This document shows positions 15,478-24,266 of a DNA stretch of 64,000 nucleotides, piece by piece. The stretch lies in the NCBI GenBank assembly GCA_963790585.1, contig CAWBOY010000001.1, positions 1 to 64,000 of the forward strand. The letters run 5' to 3'. The position numbers and the translations under genes were made by a program. The first letter of the stretch is position 1; every line of letters begins with the position of its first letter. Under the pieces are notes generated by a model. The model searched no databases. It was not told where the DNA came from and saw only the letters and a program-made list of their open reading frames with translations. The DNA comes from CAWBOY01 sp963790585 (GTDB lineage: Bacteria > Planctomycetota > Planctomycetia > Gemmatales > Gemmataceae).

Positions 15478-18000
15478 ATGAAGACGACACCTTGGTCGGC
15501 CTTGGCGCTATTGGCCCTCGCCGCCGCGCCGCTTTCCGCCGCCGACTCCGAAAAGAATTCCGCTTCTTTCGCCGCACCGACTTTGCCGAAACCTGCTGAT
15601 ATCAAAAGCTTTAGCGCATATCCGCCCAATATCCTTTTGAAAGGAATGGATCAGGCACAACAGCTTATCCTGACGGCGACGCTCAATGGGGATCGTCTCC
15701 AAGACCTTACCGGCGATGTGAAATTTGATGTCGCCGACGCCAAAGTCGTTCGCGTCACCAGCACTGGCCGTGTCTTGCCTGTGGCCAACGGCAGCACGGA
15801 AATCACAATCAGCTACGGCGATAAGAGCGTCAAGGTTCCGGTGAAGGCCGAGAGCTGCGACGTCGAATTGCCCATTAACTTTGCGAATCAGATCGTGCCG
15901 GTCTTTACCAAACTCGGCTGCAATAGTGGTGGCTGTCACGGTAAAGCCAGCGGACAGAATGGCTTCAAAATCTCTTTGCTCGGCTTCGAGCCGGAGATCG
16001 ATTACGCCGCCTTGGTCAAAGAAGGCCGTGGCCGCCGTCTCTTCCCGTCGGCGCCCGACAATAGTCTGCTGCTACAAAAGGCTGTCGGCACGGTCGCTCA
16101 CGGCGGCGGCAAGCGGATGGAAATCGGCTCCGACGAATACAAATTGGTTCGTCGCTGGATTGCCAGCGGAACGCCTTTCGGCACCAAACAAGATCCTGTG
16201 GTCACGCGCATTTCGGTTTACCCGCCTCACCGGATCATGGATCGCAATGGCCGCCAGCAATTCGCGGTTTATGCCCATTACAGCGATAATTCGGTCGAGG
16301 ACATTACCCGCCGCGCTCAATACGAGAGCAACGAACAAGAGATTGCCACGGTCGATTCGTCCGGATTGGTCCGCACTTTGGCAATGAGCGGCGAAGCGGC
16401 GATCATGGTACGTTATCAGGAATATGTTTCGACATTTCGCGCTACGGTACCACTCGGCCTCAAAACGCCGGACTGGCAATTCGCGGAGAAAACGCTGGTC
16501 GATCGCTACACCGCCGCGAAATGGAAAGAACTCGGGCTGGTGCCGTCTGAAATATGCACTGACGAACAATTCATCCGACGTCTGTCGATCGATTTGACTG
16601 GCACGCTGCCGACGCCGGCGCAGGTTCAGTCTTTCCTCGACGACAAAGACCCGGCCAAACGAGACAAGCTGGTCGATTCGCTGCTCGAGACGGCAGAGTA
16701 TTCGTACTTCTTTGCCAACAAGTGGGCCGACATTTTGCGTGTCAAGCGCCGCAACGAACGCAACCGAGCCCAGGGGACGTTCGCTTTCCATGACTGGATT
16801 CGCAATGCTGTCGCCGAGGACCGGCCCTACGACGAGTTCGCTCGTTCGATTCTTGGGGCTGTGGGCGATGAACGGTCCAGTCCACCGACGGTTTGGTACA
16901 AGGAACTCGTGCAACCTGAGCAATTCGTGGACGACACCGCTCAGGTGTTCTTGGGCCTGCGTTTGGCGTGCGCTCAATGTCACCATCATCCGTATGAGCG
17001 TTGGAGCCAGGATGATTACTGGGGCATTGCCGCGTTCTTTGGCCGCGTCAATCGTAAGAACGTCGTGACACCGGGCGACCAGGATCAAAACTCGGGTCGC
17101 ATGGTGATTTACAACAAGTCCAATGGTAACGTGACGAACAAGCGCACCGGCAAAGCCGCGGTTATGAAAGCGCTCGATTCCGAGCCGTCGGTGGTCGGCA
17201 AAGATGAGGACCCACGCCAAGTCCTCGCGGATTGGGTGGTCGATCCTAAGAATCCATTCTTCGCGCGGACGGTAGCCAATCGCTATTGGGCCCACTTCTT
17301 TGGCCGCGGCATCGTCGATCCGCTCGACGATATGCGCATCACCAACCCGCCGAGCAATCCGGAACTACTCGATGCGCTGACGAAAAACGTCATCGACAAC
17401 AAATACAGCCTGAAAGAGCTGATCCGCACGATTTGCAAGAGTCGCACGTATCAGCTCAGCTCCGTTCCCAATGAATTCAACAAGCACGACAAGCAAAATT
17501 ACGCCCGTTACTACCCGCGCCGCCTCGGGGCGGAGGTTCTCTTCGACGCCCTGTGCCAGGTCACGGACAGCCCCTCGCCATTCGGCGGTCTGCCCCAAGA
17601 TAAGCATGCTCCGAAGCGAGCGATCATGTTGCCGGACGAGTCGTTCACGTCGTACTTCCTCGATGTGTTCGGTCGGCCGCAACGCAATAGCTCGTGCGAG
17701 TGTGAACGAGTCAGCGAAGCGAATCTCGCGCAGTCGCTGCATTTGCTCAACTCGGATGAGATCCACAACAAGCTATCGCGGCAAAATGGCCGGGCTGACA
17801 TCCTGGCTAAAGACATGCGTCCCGATGCCGCGAAGATCGACGAACTGTTTGTCTGGGCGTTTGCCCACAAGCCAACGGATACGCAGCGCGAAGCGGCGTT
17901 GGCGCACATTGCTAAGCTCGGCCCGAATAACAAAAAGCAGGCTTATGAGAATATCTTGTGGGCTCTGTTGAACACGAAGGAATTTGTGTTCAATCAGTGA
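15478..18000 (+). CDS. DUF1549/DUF1553 planctomycete surface protein with Ig-like and cytochrome-like domains
   Basis: 840 residues; ATG 15478 follows TGAGGGG, and the signal peptide is WSALALLALAAAPLSAAD. A BIG2-like Ig domain covers roughly residues 50-130 (DVKFDVADAKVVRV). A PSCyt1-like motif LGCNSGGCHGKASG follows near 165. DUF1549 begins near DRYTAAKWKELGLVPS and contains RLSIDLTGTLPTPAQV and CAQCHHHPYERWSQDDYWG. DUF1553 follows (NPFFARTVANRYWAHFFGRG.., NAY-like RRLGAEVLFDALCQVT). These proteins are abundant in planctomycetes, often paired with a DUF1501 gene; none is adjacent here. Biochemical role unproven; haem binding is suggested by the two Cys-His motifs. Confidence 0.92.
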   Translation: MKTTPWSALALLALAAAPLSAADSEKNSASFAAPTLPKPADIKSFSAYPPNILLKGMDQAQQLILTATLNGDRLQDLTGDVKFDVADAKVVRVTSTGRVLPVANGSTEITISYGDKSVKVPVKAESCDVELPINFANQIVPVFTKLGCNSGGCHGKASGQNGFKISLLGFEPEIDYAALVKEGRGRRLFPSAPDNSLLLQKAVGTVAHGGGKRMEIGSDEYKLVRRWIASGTPFGTKQDPVVTRISVYPPHRIMDRNGRQQFAVYAHYSDNSVEDITRRAQYESNEQEIATVDSSGLVRTLAMSGEAAIMVRYQEYVSTFRATVPLGLKTPDWQFAEKTLVDRYTAAKWKELGLVPSEICTDEQFIRRLSIDLTGTLPTPAQVQSFLDDKDPAKRDKLVDSLLETAEYSYFFANKWADILRVKRRNERNRAQGTFAFHDWIRNAVAEDRPYDEFARSILGAVGDERSSPPTVWYKELVQPEQFVDDTAQVFLGLRLACAQCHHHPYERWSQDDYWGIAAFFGRVNRKNVVTPGDQDQNSGRMVIYNKSNGNVTNKRTGKAAVMKALDSEPSVVGKDEDPRQVLADWVVDPKNPFFARTVANRYWAHFFGRGIVDPLDDMRITNPPSNPELLDALTKNVIDNKYSLKELIRTICKSRTYQLSSVPNEFNKHDKQNYARYYPRRLGAEVLFDALCQVTDSPSPFGGLPQDKHAPKRAIMLPDESFTSYFLDVFGRPQRNSSCECERVSEANLAQSLHLLNSDEIHNKLSRQNGRADILAKDMRPDAAKIDELFVWAFAHKPTDTQREAALAHIAKLGPNNKKQAYENILWALLNTKEFVFNQ

Positions 18001-18010
18001 AAAATTCATC

Positions 18011-18080
18011 TCTTTATATAGCCGCCAGCTTGCCGGCGGTGGTTTGATGCCTTCGGCAAGCCGGCGGCTATATAAAGAGA
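18011..18080. repeat. Palindromic repeat, TATATAGCC family (copy 1)
   Basis: Arms CTCTTTATATAGCCGCC and GGCGGCTATATAAAGAG enclose two smaller hairpins around GCCGGCGG. It sits between convergent genes, where it could act as a bidirectional terminator. Related copies: 33215, 37725, 41512, 46132, 47424, 59858. Confidence 0.9.
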
Positions 18081-18082
18081 AA

Positions 18083-18752
18083 TCAAATCTTACGCCTCAA
18101 GCGCTCCGCGCAGTCGTGCTGTTCGGCGATGGCCTTGCCAATTTCCTTTAGCGCATCTTCCCTCGACAAGGCCGCCAGGGTTTGGCTCAAAAGCGGCCGT
18201 CCGATCGTCACGGCGATCGCACCTCGCCGCCGTGCGGGAAGCACGAGCGGCGAGAACATCGGTGTCTTTCGGTGCCGGGGCAGCACATCATAAGCTCCCG
18301 CGATGCCGATCGGCACGACTGGTACTTTCACGCGCTTCAGCATCAGCGTAATACCCGGCTTCAGTGGTAGTAACTCGCCCGTCGGCGTGCGCTCACCCTC
18401 CGGAAAAACCAGCACGCACTTGCCTTGACCGAGCAACTCCAGCACGGCCTGAATTCCTTCTTTCGCCATCCCCTCCTGATTGACAGGCACCGCTCCGAAA
18501 CTGCGAATAAGGCCCGCGAAGAACTGACTTTTGAACAGGGTCTTGCGCAAGAAAGCTCAAACGCCGATTCGACGCTGCCACTCCGATGAGCACGGGATCG
18601 AGAAAGCTTTGATGATTGGAAACTAGCAGAGCTGGCCCGCTCTTCGGAAGATGCTGACTACCCTGGAACCGCATACTGAAGGCGAATGTGAAGCTTGGCA
18701 GGCAGGTGACATAGCCGAGATCATACCACAACGACCGGAGCCAACCTGACAT
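18083..18752 (-). pseudogene. plsC: 1-acyl-glycerol-3-phosphate acyltransferase (PlsC), frameshifted
   Basis: The N-terminal part starts at 18752 and carries the catalytic NHQSFLDP (H-x4-D). The frame changes at about 18550, after which RKTLFKSQFFAGLIRSFGAV continues to the FPEGERTPTGEL motif and the stop at 18083. Restoring one GC unit at CTTGCGCAAG gives SFLARKTLF, the expected family sequence. PlsC acylates lysophosphatidate at the membrane. Whether the gene is truly broken is doubtful, given the same lesion in other genes of the window. It converges with the DUF1549 gene across a palindrome. Confidence 0.88.
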
Positions 18753-18797
18753 CCATCACTCCCGTAGCGGTGAGTTCTTAATCGGGGCCGAGCGGTC

Positions 18798-19511
18798 CTA
18801 TCGATTGACCGGTACCGGTGTATTGCCTAATTGCTCTATTTTCTGCAACACAGCACGGACAGCGACAAGGCCATCTTCACCCGGAAGCGTCGCCTCGACC
18901 ACCTTCATAGTGCGAATATCGGCGGTTGATTGGATCGGCATTCGGCACGAGAACTTCCAGACACCGTCAGAGACTTCCTCCAGGCATCGATCCGCCGCGC
19001 CGTAGCTTTTAATCAGATCCAATCCCTTCTGCAGAGATTCGATCGGTGCCGTGCTATTCGAGACCGGCTGCGCGTTCGTTTCGCGTGAATTTGTTATATC
19101 AGCGCGAGCCGTCGGCCCTTGTAAGGCGATTCCCGCTCCACTAACTCCCGGGCCGTCAGTATTCGTCAACCCTCCGGGACCGCGTGGGTCAGGTGCCAAT
19201 CTCGGGTCGATGTCCTTGTCGTTCGCCGAAGCAGCGCCGCCGGCCAAGGCCGCAGCGCTGGCGGTCGGATTCGGCGCTAACGGCAGCGGTGTCGCATTCC
19301 TGCCGGAACCTGTAGTGGCCGTAGCCGTCGTCATCGCCGCCTTGGTTCGCGCCGTAGGATTTTGGGCGGTCGCGCCTACCAGCGGATCATTGTCGACGCC
19401 CGTCCCCACGTTCGACGGCTCGTGAGCGCAGCCGACGAACAGGACCAGGCTGGCCCAAAGCAGCGCAGGCTGACTCAGCTTACGTATTCGCGCCGATCGC
19501 CCTCTGCTCAT
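18798..19511 (-). CDS. Putative lipoprotein of unknown function
   Basis: 237 residues from ATG 19511. The N-terminus is basic (MSRGRSARIRKLSQ), then a hydrophobic segment ends in the lipobox LVLFVGCAHE, so lipidation at Cys near 30 is expected. A low-complexity Ala/Thr/Pro-rich region (residues 40-130) precedes a small C-terminal domain (SLQKGLDLIKSYGAADRCLEEVS.., WKFSCRMP). No family recognised. Divergent from the dehydrogenase gene with about 115 bases between. Confidence 0.65.
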   Translation of the reverse strand: MSRGRSARIRKLSQPALLWASLVLFVGCAHEPSNVGTGVDNDPLVGATAQNPTARTKAAMTTATATTGSGRNATPLPLAPNPTASAAALAGGAASANDKDIDPRLAPDPRGPGGLTNTDGPGVSGAGIALQGPTARADITNSRETNAQPVSNSTAPIESLQKGLDLIKSYGAADRCLEEVSDGVWKFSCRMPIQSTADIRTMKVVEATLPGEDGLVAVRAVLQKIEQLGNTPVPVNR

Positions 19512-19627
19512 GGCCCCCTCGCAACTTGACAGCTTTGCCGTGTCCGCTAAAGTGACTTCCCCGGTAGTCGGGGCGTCGCTCCGAGCGCGGTCCAGCGGAC
19601 TCATAACGAAGGCAAGGACTCTCCACA

Positions 19628-20686
19628 ATGGCAATCCCGCGCATCGCCGTCATCGGTGGCGACGGCATCGGTCCCGAAGTCATCGACCAGGCCATCCACG
19701 TAGCAGACGCGGCACTGGCCCGCGAAGGCGCTTCCCTCAACTGGAATCGCCTGCCCTGGAGTTCGGCCTATTACAAGCAGACAGGCCGCATGATGCCGGC
19801 CGACGGCTGGGAGATCCTGCGCCAACACGACGCTATCCTCCTCGGTGCCATCGGCCAGCCCGACGTGCCCGATCATATCACGCTGCATGGCCTCTTGCTG
19901 CCGATGCGCCGCAAGTTCGATCAGTACGTCAACTTCCGCCCCGCCTATCTCTACGAGGGCGTCGAGTCGCCGTTGCGCGACAAAGCCCCCGGCTCGATCG
20001 ATATGCTCGTTTATCGAGAAAACACCGAGGGCGAATACGCCCCGATCGGCGGCCGACACTACGAAGGTACACCCAACGAAATCGCCATTCAGACAAACTT
20101 ATTCACGCGCCGCGGCTGCGAGCGCATCATCCGCGCCGCGTTTGAGGCCGCCCGCCGTCGGCCGCGCCGCAAAATAACGTCGATTACCAAATCCAACGCC
20201 CAGACCTTCGGCATGGTCTTGTGGGACGAGGTGTTTCTTAGCGTCGCCAAGGAATATCCCGACATCCACTCGAGCTCGCTGCTCGTCGACGCCGCCGCCA
20301 TGGATTTCGTCCGCAAGCCCGAGAGCTTCGACATCGTCGTCGCCAGCAATCTCTTCGGCGACATCCTCACCGACCTGAGCGCCATCGTCACCGGCAGCGT
20401 CGGCCTGGCCTCGAGCGCCAACATCAACCCCGAACGTATCTTCCCCAGCATGTTCGAGCCCGTCCACGGCTCCGCCCCCGACATCGCCGGCAAAGGCATC
20501 GCCAACCCCCTCGCCGCGATCCTGTCGGTAGCAATGCTATTGGATCACGTGCATCAACCCAAAGCAGCCGAGAGAGTGAGAAAGGCCGTCGCAGCCGTAT
20601 TGAAATCAGGCAAGCCGCGAACGCCGGATTTAGGCGGACAAGCCAAAACGGGAGATGTGGGAGCGGCCGTCGCCGCGGCGGTTTAG
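19628..20686 (+). CDS. dmlA: Isocitrate/isopropylmalate dehydrogenase family, D-malate/tartrate dehydrogenase-like
   Basis: 352 residues. The N-terminus IAVIGGDGIGPEV is the family hallmark. The subfamily is indicated by YYKQTGRMMPADG, PDVPDHITLHGLLLPMRR and FDQYVNFRPAYL, which match D-malate and tartrate dehydrogenases rather than LeuB. The metal and NAD site is recognisable in LLVDAAAMDFVRKPE, SNLFGDILTDL and EPVHGSAPDIAGKGIANP. The likely reaction is NAD-linked oxidative decarboxylation of a 2-hydroxy diacid. ATG 19628 was chosen because the sequence begins directly with the nucleotide-binding strand. Substrate specificity is inferred. Confidence 0.87.
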   Translation: MAIPRIAVIGGDGIGPEVIDQAIHVADAALAREGASLNWNRLPWSSAYYKQTGRMMPADGWEILRQHDAILLGAIGQPDVPDHITLHGLLLPMRRKFDQYVNFRPAYLYEGVESPLRDKAPGSIDMLVYRENTEGEYAPIGGRHYEGTPNEIAIQTNLFTRRGCERIIRAAFEAARRRPRRKITSITKSNAQTFGMVLWDEVFLSVAKEYPDIHSSSLLVDAAAMDFVRKPESFDIVVASNLFGDILTDLSAIVTGSVGLASSANINPERIFPSMFEPVHGSAPDIAGKGIANPLAAILSVAMLLDHVHQPKAAERVRKAVAAVLKSGKPRTPDLGGQAKTGDVGAAVAAAV

Positions 20687-20907
20687 CGGGTTAAGGTGAT
20701 GTGCCTTCGACTCGCAAAAACGCCTGCGAAGACCAGGTCGAAAAATTCGTTGCGCGCTAATCACACAACCCTTGAACGAATTCCTTCGCCTTCGAACGGA
20801 ATGCACGACCGATGGAAAACTGACCTAAGTATTGCACTAGAAATATGTTGCGTTCACAGTGGGAGACCGAGAGGACCATTCGCTTCGCGGATTCGTTGCG
20901 CGGCGGG

Positions 20908-21003
20908 ATACGACCCGAGAGGCGATCGGCGTTAACTTGATGCCTCTGGGAATTCGTTTCATTCACCCCCGCCGTAACCCCCTCGAACGAATCCCACGGG
21001 TTC
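20908..21003 (-). repeat. Dispersed repeat ATTCGTTCGAGGGGGTT (copy 2)
   Basis: The inverted counterpart of 13165-13260; the best-conserved core lies at about 20955-21003. The stretch 20687-21040 otherwise contains no gene, and the truncated MazF frame runs into this repeat. Confidence 0.55.
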
Positions 21004-21044
21004 AATCGTGGCGACGTAGACAAGACCCGACGAGGAAACGGTCA

Positions 21045-21205
21045 GGGGTTTCCATTCAGTGATCGGAACCACAATTTTCAGTCGCAGCCAGCCAATGGCA
21101 TTCTCGCTGACTACTACGGCCGTGCGGACCTTTTTGATCTCGTCTCCTTCAGCGGGATCGAACCTGATTCGCCAGACCTCACCCCCTGACTTGATTCGTC
21201 GTCAT
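21045..21205 (-). pseudogene. MazF/PemK toxin remnant
   Basis: The frame reads GEVWRIRFDPAEGDEIKKVR, then TAVVVSENAIGWLRLKIVVP and ITEWKP, the N-terminal half of a PemK/MazF ribonuclease. The expected start ATG 21205 (MTTNQVR) is out of frame because of one extra G in a run of five (21182-21186 on the plus strand as C). The C-terminal half is missing and replaced by a dispersed repeat. With four Gs the upstream antitoxin would stop at TGA overlapping this start, as in normal toxin-antitoxin operons. Confidence 0.75.
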
Positions 21206-21554
21206 CGATTTCTTCCTCGCTGAACGCATCGAAGCCGATAAGTTCCTTGTTGTTACGATAGTCATCCTCCGCCAGCGCCGCTGCGGCGGCCAAGGCAGCA
21301 TGTCGCTCCGCGCGCGGCAGCTTTCGCAGCTCAGTAGCAGTTAGGCGACGATTGGCTTTCATGTCCCCAGCTAGACGCTCGACCATTTCGACAGTGCCGG
21401 TTCCGGCGCGCTCAGGACCATCAAACTCCTCTTGCAAGTCTTTCGGGACCTCTAACACTTTATCGAGATGCATTGCAACGTGCGCCCCTTCCGGCAGGGG
21501 CGAAACAGGGACGACGACGCCGTTGGTCACGACGCCGGAAACGATGGTGGTCAT
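21114..21554 (-). CDS. Antitoxin paired with the MazF remnant
   Basis: The N-terminus MTTIVSGVVTNGVVVPVSPL is nearly the same as the antitoxin at 24698-25066 (a small beta-rich AF2212/DUF104-like module); the C-terminal halves differ. The main body runs to FSEEEIDDDESSQG. The last 25 residues to 21114 are probably an artefact of the extra G that also destroys the MazF frame; the ancestral stop would be near 21181. The start at 21554 is preceded by GGAGGGATGATTC. It likely bound and neutralised the MazF-type toxin. Confidence 0.7.
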   Translation of the reverse strand: MTTIVSGVVTNGVVVPVSPLPEGAHVAMHLDKVLEVPKDLQEEFDGPERAGTGTVEMVERLAGDMKANRRLTATELRKLPRAERHAALAAAAALAEDDYRNNKELIGFDAFSEEEIDDDESSQGVRSGESGSIPLKETRSKRSARP

Positions 21555-21718
21555 GAATCATCCCTCCTTCCGGCTTTCATTGTAACAAAGCATTGGCACC
21601 CGCGGAATGAAGCTTGATGAAGCACGTCACCATAAGCCTCCATGCCTCCGTAGTATAGTACCGCCCGTGATTCGGCGCGGCACACATGCCCTGCCTTCCG
21701 CATTCTTTCCGAACACTC

Positions 21719-21892
21719 TAGAGCGGTTCACGGGGGGATTGCACACAGAGAGTATTACTGGGAGTCGTGGCCGGGGTCGGTACTCCGACCCCGGTTCTTC
21801 GGAGTCGCTCGGGCTTTACCGGGGTCGGAGTACCGACCCCGGCCACGACTCTGCGAAAACTACGGTATGCAGAGCTTCTGTGAACCGCTCTA
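21719..21892. repeat. Nested inverted-repeat element, CGGGGTCGGTACTCCGACCC family (copy 1)
   Basis: Outer arms TAGAGCGGTTCAC (21719-21731) and the complement (21880-21892) enclose two copies of the palindrome GGGGTCGGTACTCCGACCCC, itself arranged as an inverted pair (21763-21850). It is MITE-like in shape. Other copies without the outer arms: 28236, 49984. Confidence 0.85.
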
Positions 21893-21988
21893 AATAGATT
21901 GCGTTGCGCAGTCACACACACAGAGAACTTCTGCGGATCATCCCAGCCGAATCCATTTGGAAACGGATAAACTGAGATAGAGTCCACC

Positions 21989-22602
21989 TCAACGATCTTC
22001 AGCGCCAGCCTGTTGCCGCTGCGTTGCCTCGAACTCAGCGCGAGTCGTGGCCCGATTCCGGCCCTTCTGGATGCGAGCCTCCCGGTCCTCCGAATTTGGG
22101 TCGAAGCGGCGGGCCTTGGATCGTTCCATCGCTGCGAGAGCCAAGCCGAGGAGGCAAACGACTGCGAGCAGAGACCAAGTCACAACCATCCACCGCCAGG
22201 CCTTATCGTTCGGCTGCTGTAGGCACGCGACACTCCAGTACAGGCGCCGATGGCGTCCAGGCAGCCGAGCGCGAGAGTCACGAGCTTGGCGACTGGGCCT
22301 AACAATGATTTCGTCTCGTACAGCTTGGGAAACATGTAGCGCTGGTAGTGACCGCAGACGGGACACGGCACTGCGTCGAAGTCGTTTGCCAGGTATTCAT
22401 GGAGCGACTCGTCGGCCGACAACGCGGCGCTGTTACGAGCCTCTTTGTCGTTCAGCGAATAACCGCTCATACCGACACCGGTGCCCTCCCGCTCAAGGAC
22501 GTAGACATACTCGGTCGAACAGTTCTCGCACGGCACGAGCTTCAGGACTTGGCCGTTCAAGGTCGCAGTGTGTTTCGTCCAGTGAATAATTACAACGAAC
22601 AT
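21989..22602 (-). pseudogene. Small zinc-ribbon membrane protein, frameshifted
   Basis: The N-terminal part starts at 22602 with two CxxC pairs (VPCENCSTEY; VPCPVCGHYQRYMFPK), suggesting a zinc ribbon, and a hydrophobic helix (SLLGPVAKLVTLALGCLDAI). Near 22230 the frame changes and continues LYWSVACLQQPNDKAWRWMV with a second helix (WSLLAVVCLLGLALAA) and a basic tail ending at 21989. One missing base near GGCGCC joins the parts. Family unknown. Confidence 0.6.
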
Positions 22603-22653
22603 GCACGGCCTCGCATCAGGAGTGGCAGCAACACGTCTTCATCGTCGGCTCAA

Positions 22654-22725
22654 GAAAGGTGTCAGGAATGTCAGGAACCTTTTCACCCGCAGGTGCAAAG
22701 GTTCCTGACATTCCTGACACCTTTC
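22654..22725. repeat. Palindrome GAAAGGTGTCAGGAATGTCA
   Basis: Arms of about 30 bases (GAAAGGTGTCAGGAATGTCA at 22654, complement ending 22725) around a short loop. One copy in the window. It lies between two minus-strand genes and would form a strong hairpin. Confidence 0.85.
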
Positions 22726-22751
22726 CCAAGCACTTAATTCCGTGATGCCCC

Positions 22752-23231
22752 TTACTGCGCTGATGAACGCACGATCTTCTGCGCTCGATCCGGCTGGGCC
22801 TCATCTGTTTCATACTCTGCCCACGATGACTCCGCCAATACTGTGTAGCGCGTGTTAACGATTCCCGGTGCTTCGGCGAACTGGGCTCCCGCCTCAAGCT
22901 CGACACGGACGACGAACCGAATTGTGTCGTCGGGCTCTACACCTCGTGACCGCAGTAGCCGACGCAGATCTGCCCAGTTTGTACGGAAAAACGCTTGGAT
23001 GAACCGGCAGACTGGGGATTTACAGCAAAACTGTCCGCCTGCCCAGAACTTGATCAGCAGCGAAATCTCACGACCATCGGGGGAGACACCGACGTAGTCG
23101 AGCCAAGGATACTCGTGGAATTCATACGGGCCATTCGAGTACATGTCCTTCGCATGCGGAAAGTAATCATCAATGGCTTGTCGCACTTCGTCCAGCACTA
23201 GTCGCCTCCGCGGCTCAACGGCTGCGTTCAC
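22752..23231 (-). CDS. Hypothetical protein
   Basis: 159 residues; no family recognised. It is soluble and rich in acidic and aromatic residues (DEVRQAIDDYFPHAKDMYSN, LDYVGVSPDGREISLLIKFW). It belongs to a run of small minus-strand genes (21.9-25.0 kb) that includes toxin-antitoxin genes and a DUF6678-like protein. An orphan immunity function is possible by context but unsupported. Confidence 0.55.
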   Translation of the reverse strand: MNAAVEPRRRLVLDEVRQAIDDYFPHAKDMYSNGPYEFHEYPWLDYVGVSPDGREISLLIKFWAGGQFCCKSPVCRFIQAFFRTNWADLRRLLRSRGVEPDDTIRFVVRVELEAGAQFAEAPGIVNTRYTVLAESSWAEYETDEAQPDRAQKIVRSSAQ

Positions 23232-23313
23232 TTGCCGCGCCGGCTACAAGGAATCTGATCTCGCGGAAAACCGATATAACAGGGGCCGGTCACGTGCAAC
23301 GGTTCGCTACTAT

Positions 23314-23727
23314 TCATCGCAACGATTCAAACCATGCGCGGGCATAGGCCTCTTGGTCCGCGACGGTCGAATAGGATGCGGGAGGATCTTCTTCGAATAT
23401 TTCGACCATCGAATCCAGACGTCCGTGCCGGCCCATTTCAAGCACATATGCCTTCACGCCGCCGCCCATTGATCGGGACATTGCTGACAGCCAAACGTCT
23501 CGACGGCTACCTTTGCAGCAAATCATCCAATTCCGGCCTTCCGCCTCGCGCCGGATACATTGCAAGGCGGCGAAGCAATCATCCGCTCGTCCAGTTATGA
23601 GCTCACCGGTTAGCGGCAGTTTGCACGAAAGCGAGAAATCGTCCCCAACCTCGCGTACCTCTAGCGTCACGTCGCGCAAACCGAGCTCTGGGTTGAACGC
23701 TTTCAGCCTGTAGAGGTCTGTGTTCAT
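23314..23727 (-). CDS. Hypothetical protein
   Basis: About 137 residues from ATG 23727 (MNTDLYRLKAFNPEL); an upstream in-frame start at 23787 is possible. Beta-rich N-terminus (DVTLEVREVGDDFSLSCKLP) followed by a segment with paired Cys (WMICCKGSRRDVW). No family recognised. It lies in the accessory island and has no close partner besides neighbouring small genes. Confidence 0.55.
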   Translation of the reverse strand: MNTDLYRLKAFNPELGLRDVTLEVREVGDDFSLSCKLPLTGELITGRADDCFAALQCIRREAEGRNWMICCKGSRRDVWLSAMSRSMGGGVKAYVLEMGRHGRLDSMVEIFEEDPPASYSTVADQEAYARAWFESLR

Positions 23728-23825
23728 AGGAAACGAACGATCCAAGATCAGTAGAGGCCGTCGCATCCGTGAGCTACAAACCTCCAAAAGCCGACATCGC
23801 GGCGGCCGTCCACTGCACCACTTTA

Positions 23826-24131
23826 TTACGCGATGTACCCAATCGAGAAACCATCTTCAACATATCCGTAAATGCGAAAACCGTCCTCGACCCGATGACC
23901 TGGCAAATGAATCTTCTGAAGCAACGAACGCACCAAAGCCTCTTGGTCCGCGGACAAGACCTTGATCTCCACCCATGCAATTGACCCGTAACCTGCGCCG
24001 CGAAAGTGATAATACCATTCTCCATCCCATTCCGAAAGATGGCCGGATAGATCCTTGACGCGCCACATGGGCCGGAGTTCGCCAAGGTTGTACATCGCAA
24101 GGCGTAGCTCTTCCCATTTCGTATTGTTCAT
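23826..24131 (-). CDS. DUF6678-like small protein
   Basis: About 101 residues from ATG 24131; a TTG 12 bases upstream is an alternative start. The pattern NNTKWEELRLAMYNLGEL..PMWRVKD, then SEWDGEWYYHFRGAGYGSIA and WVEI, resembles DUF6678 proteins, which have been suggested as immunity-type proteins. Assignment from memory, without a search. Confidence 0.55.
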   Translation of the reverse strand: MNNTKWEELRLAMYNLGELRPMWRVKDLSGHLSEWDGEWYYHFRGAGYGSIAWVEIKVLSADQEALVRSLLQKIHLPGHRVEDGFRIYGYVEDGFSIGYIA

Positions 24132-24266
24132 CAACGGAATCAACTGTCTGATCCTCGGGCGGAACGACGCAGCTCAGCGGCTGTGGCTGCCGAGTGCCGT
24201 TTGGCGACTCTTTGCAAACCAATGGAGGCAACATTAAGCCCGCACTGCGCCAGTCTCCGTGGGCTC

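Noticed and set aside
16072..17295. 407-codon minus-strand frame opposite the DUF1549 gene
   Set aside because: Antisense shadow; the plus strand encodes DUF1549 and the cytochrome motifs.
21763..21850. Possible CRISPR or rho-independent terminator at the GGGGTCGG repeats
   Set aside because: Only an inverted pair without spacers or T-tract; fits a dispersed palindrome.
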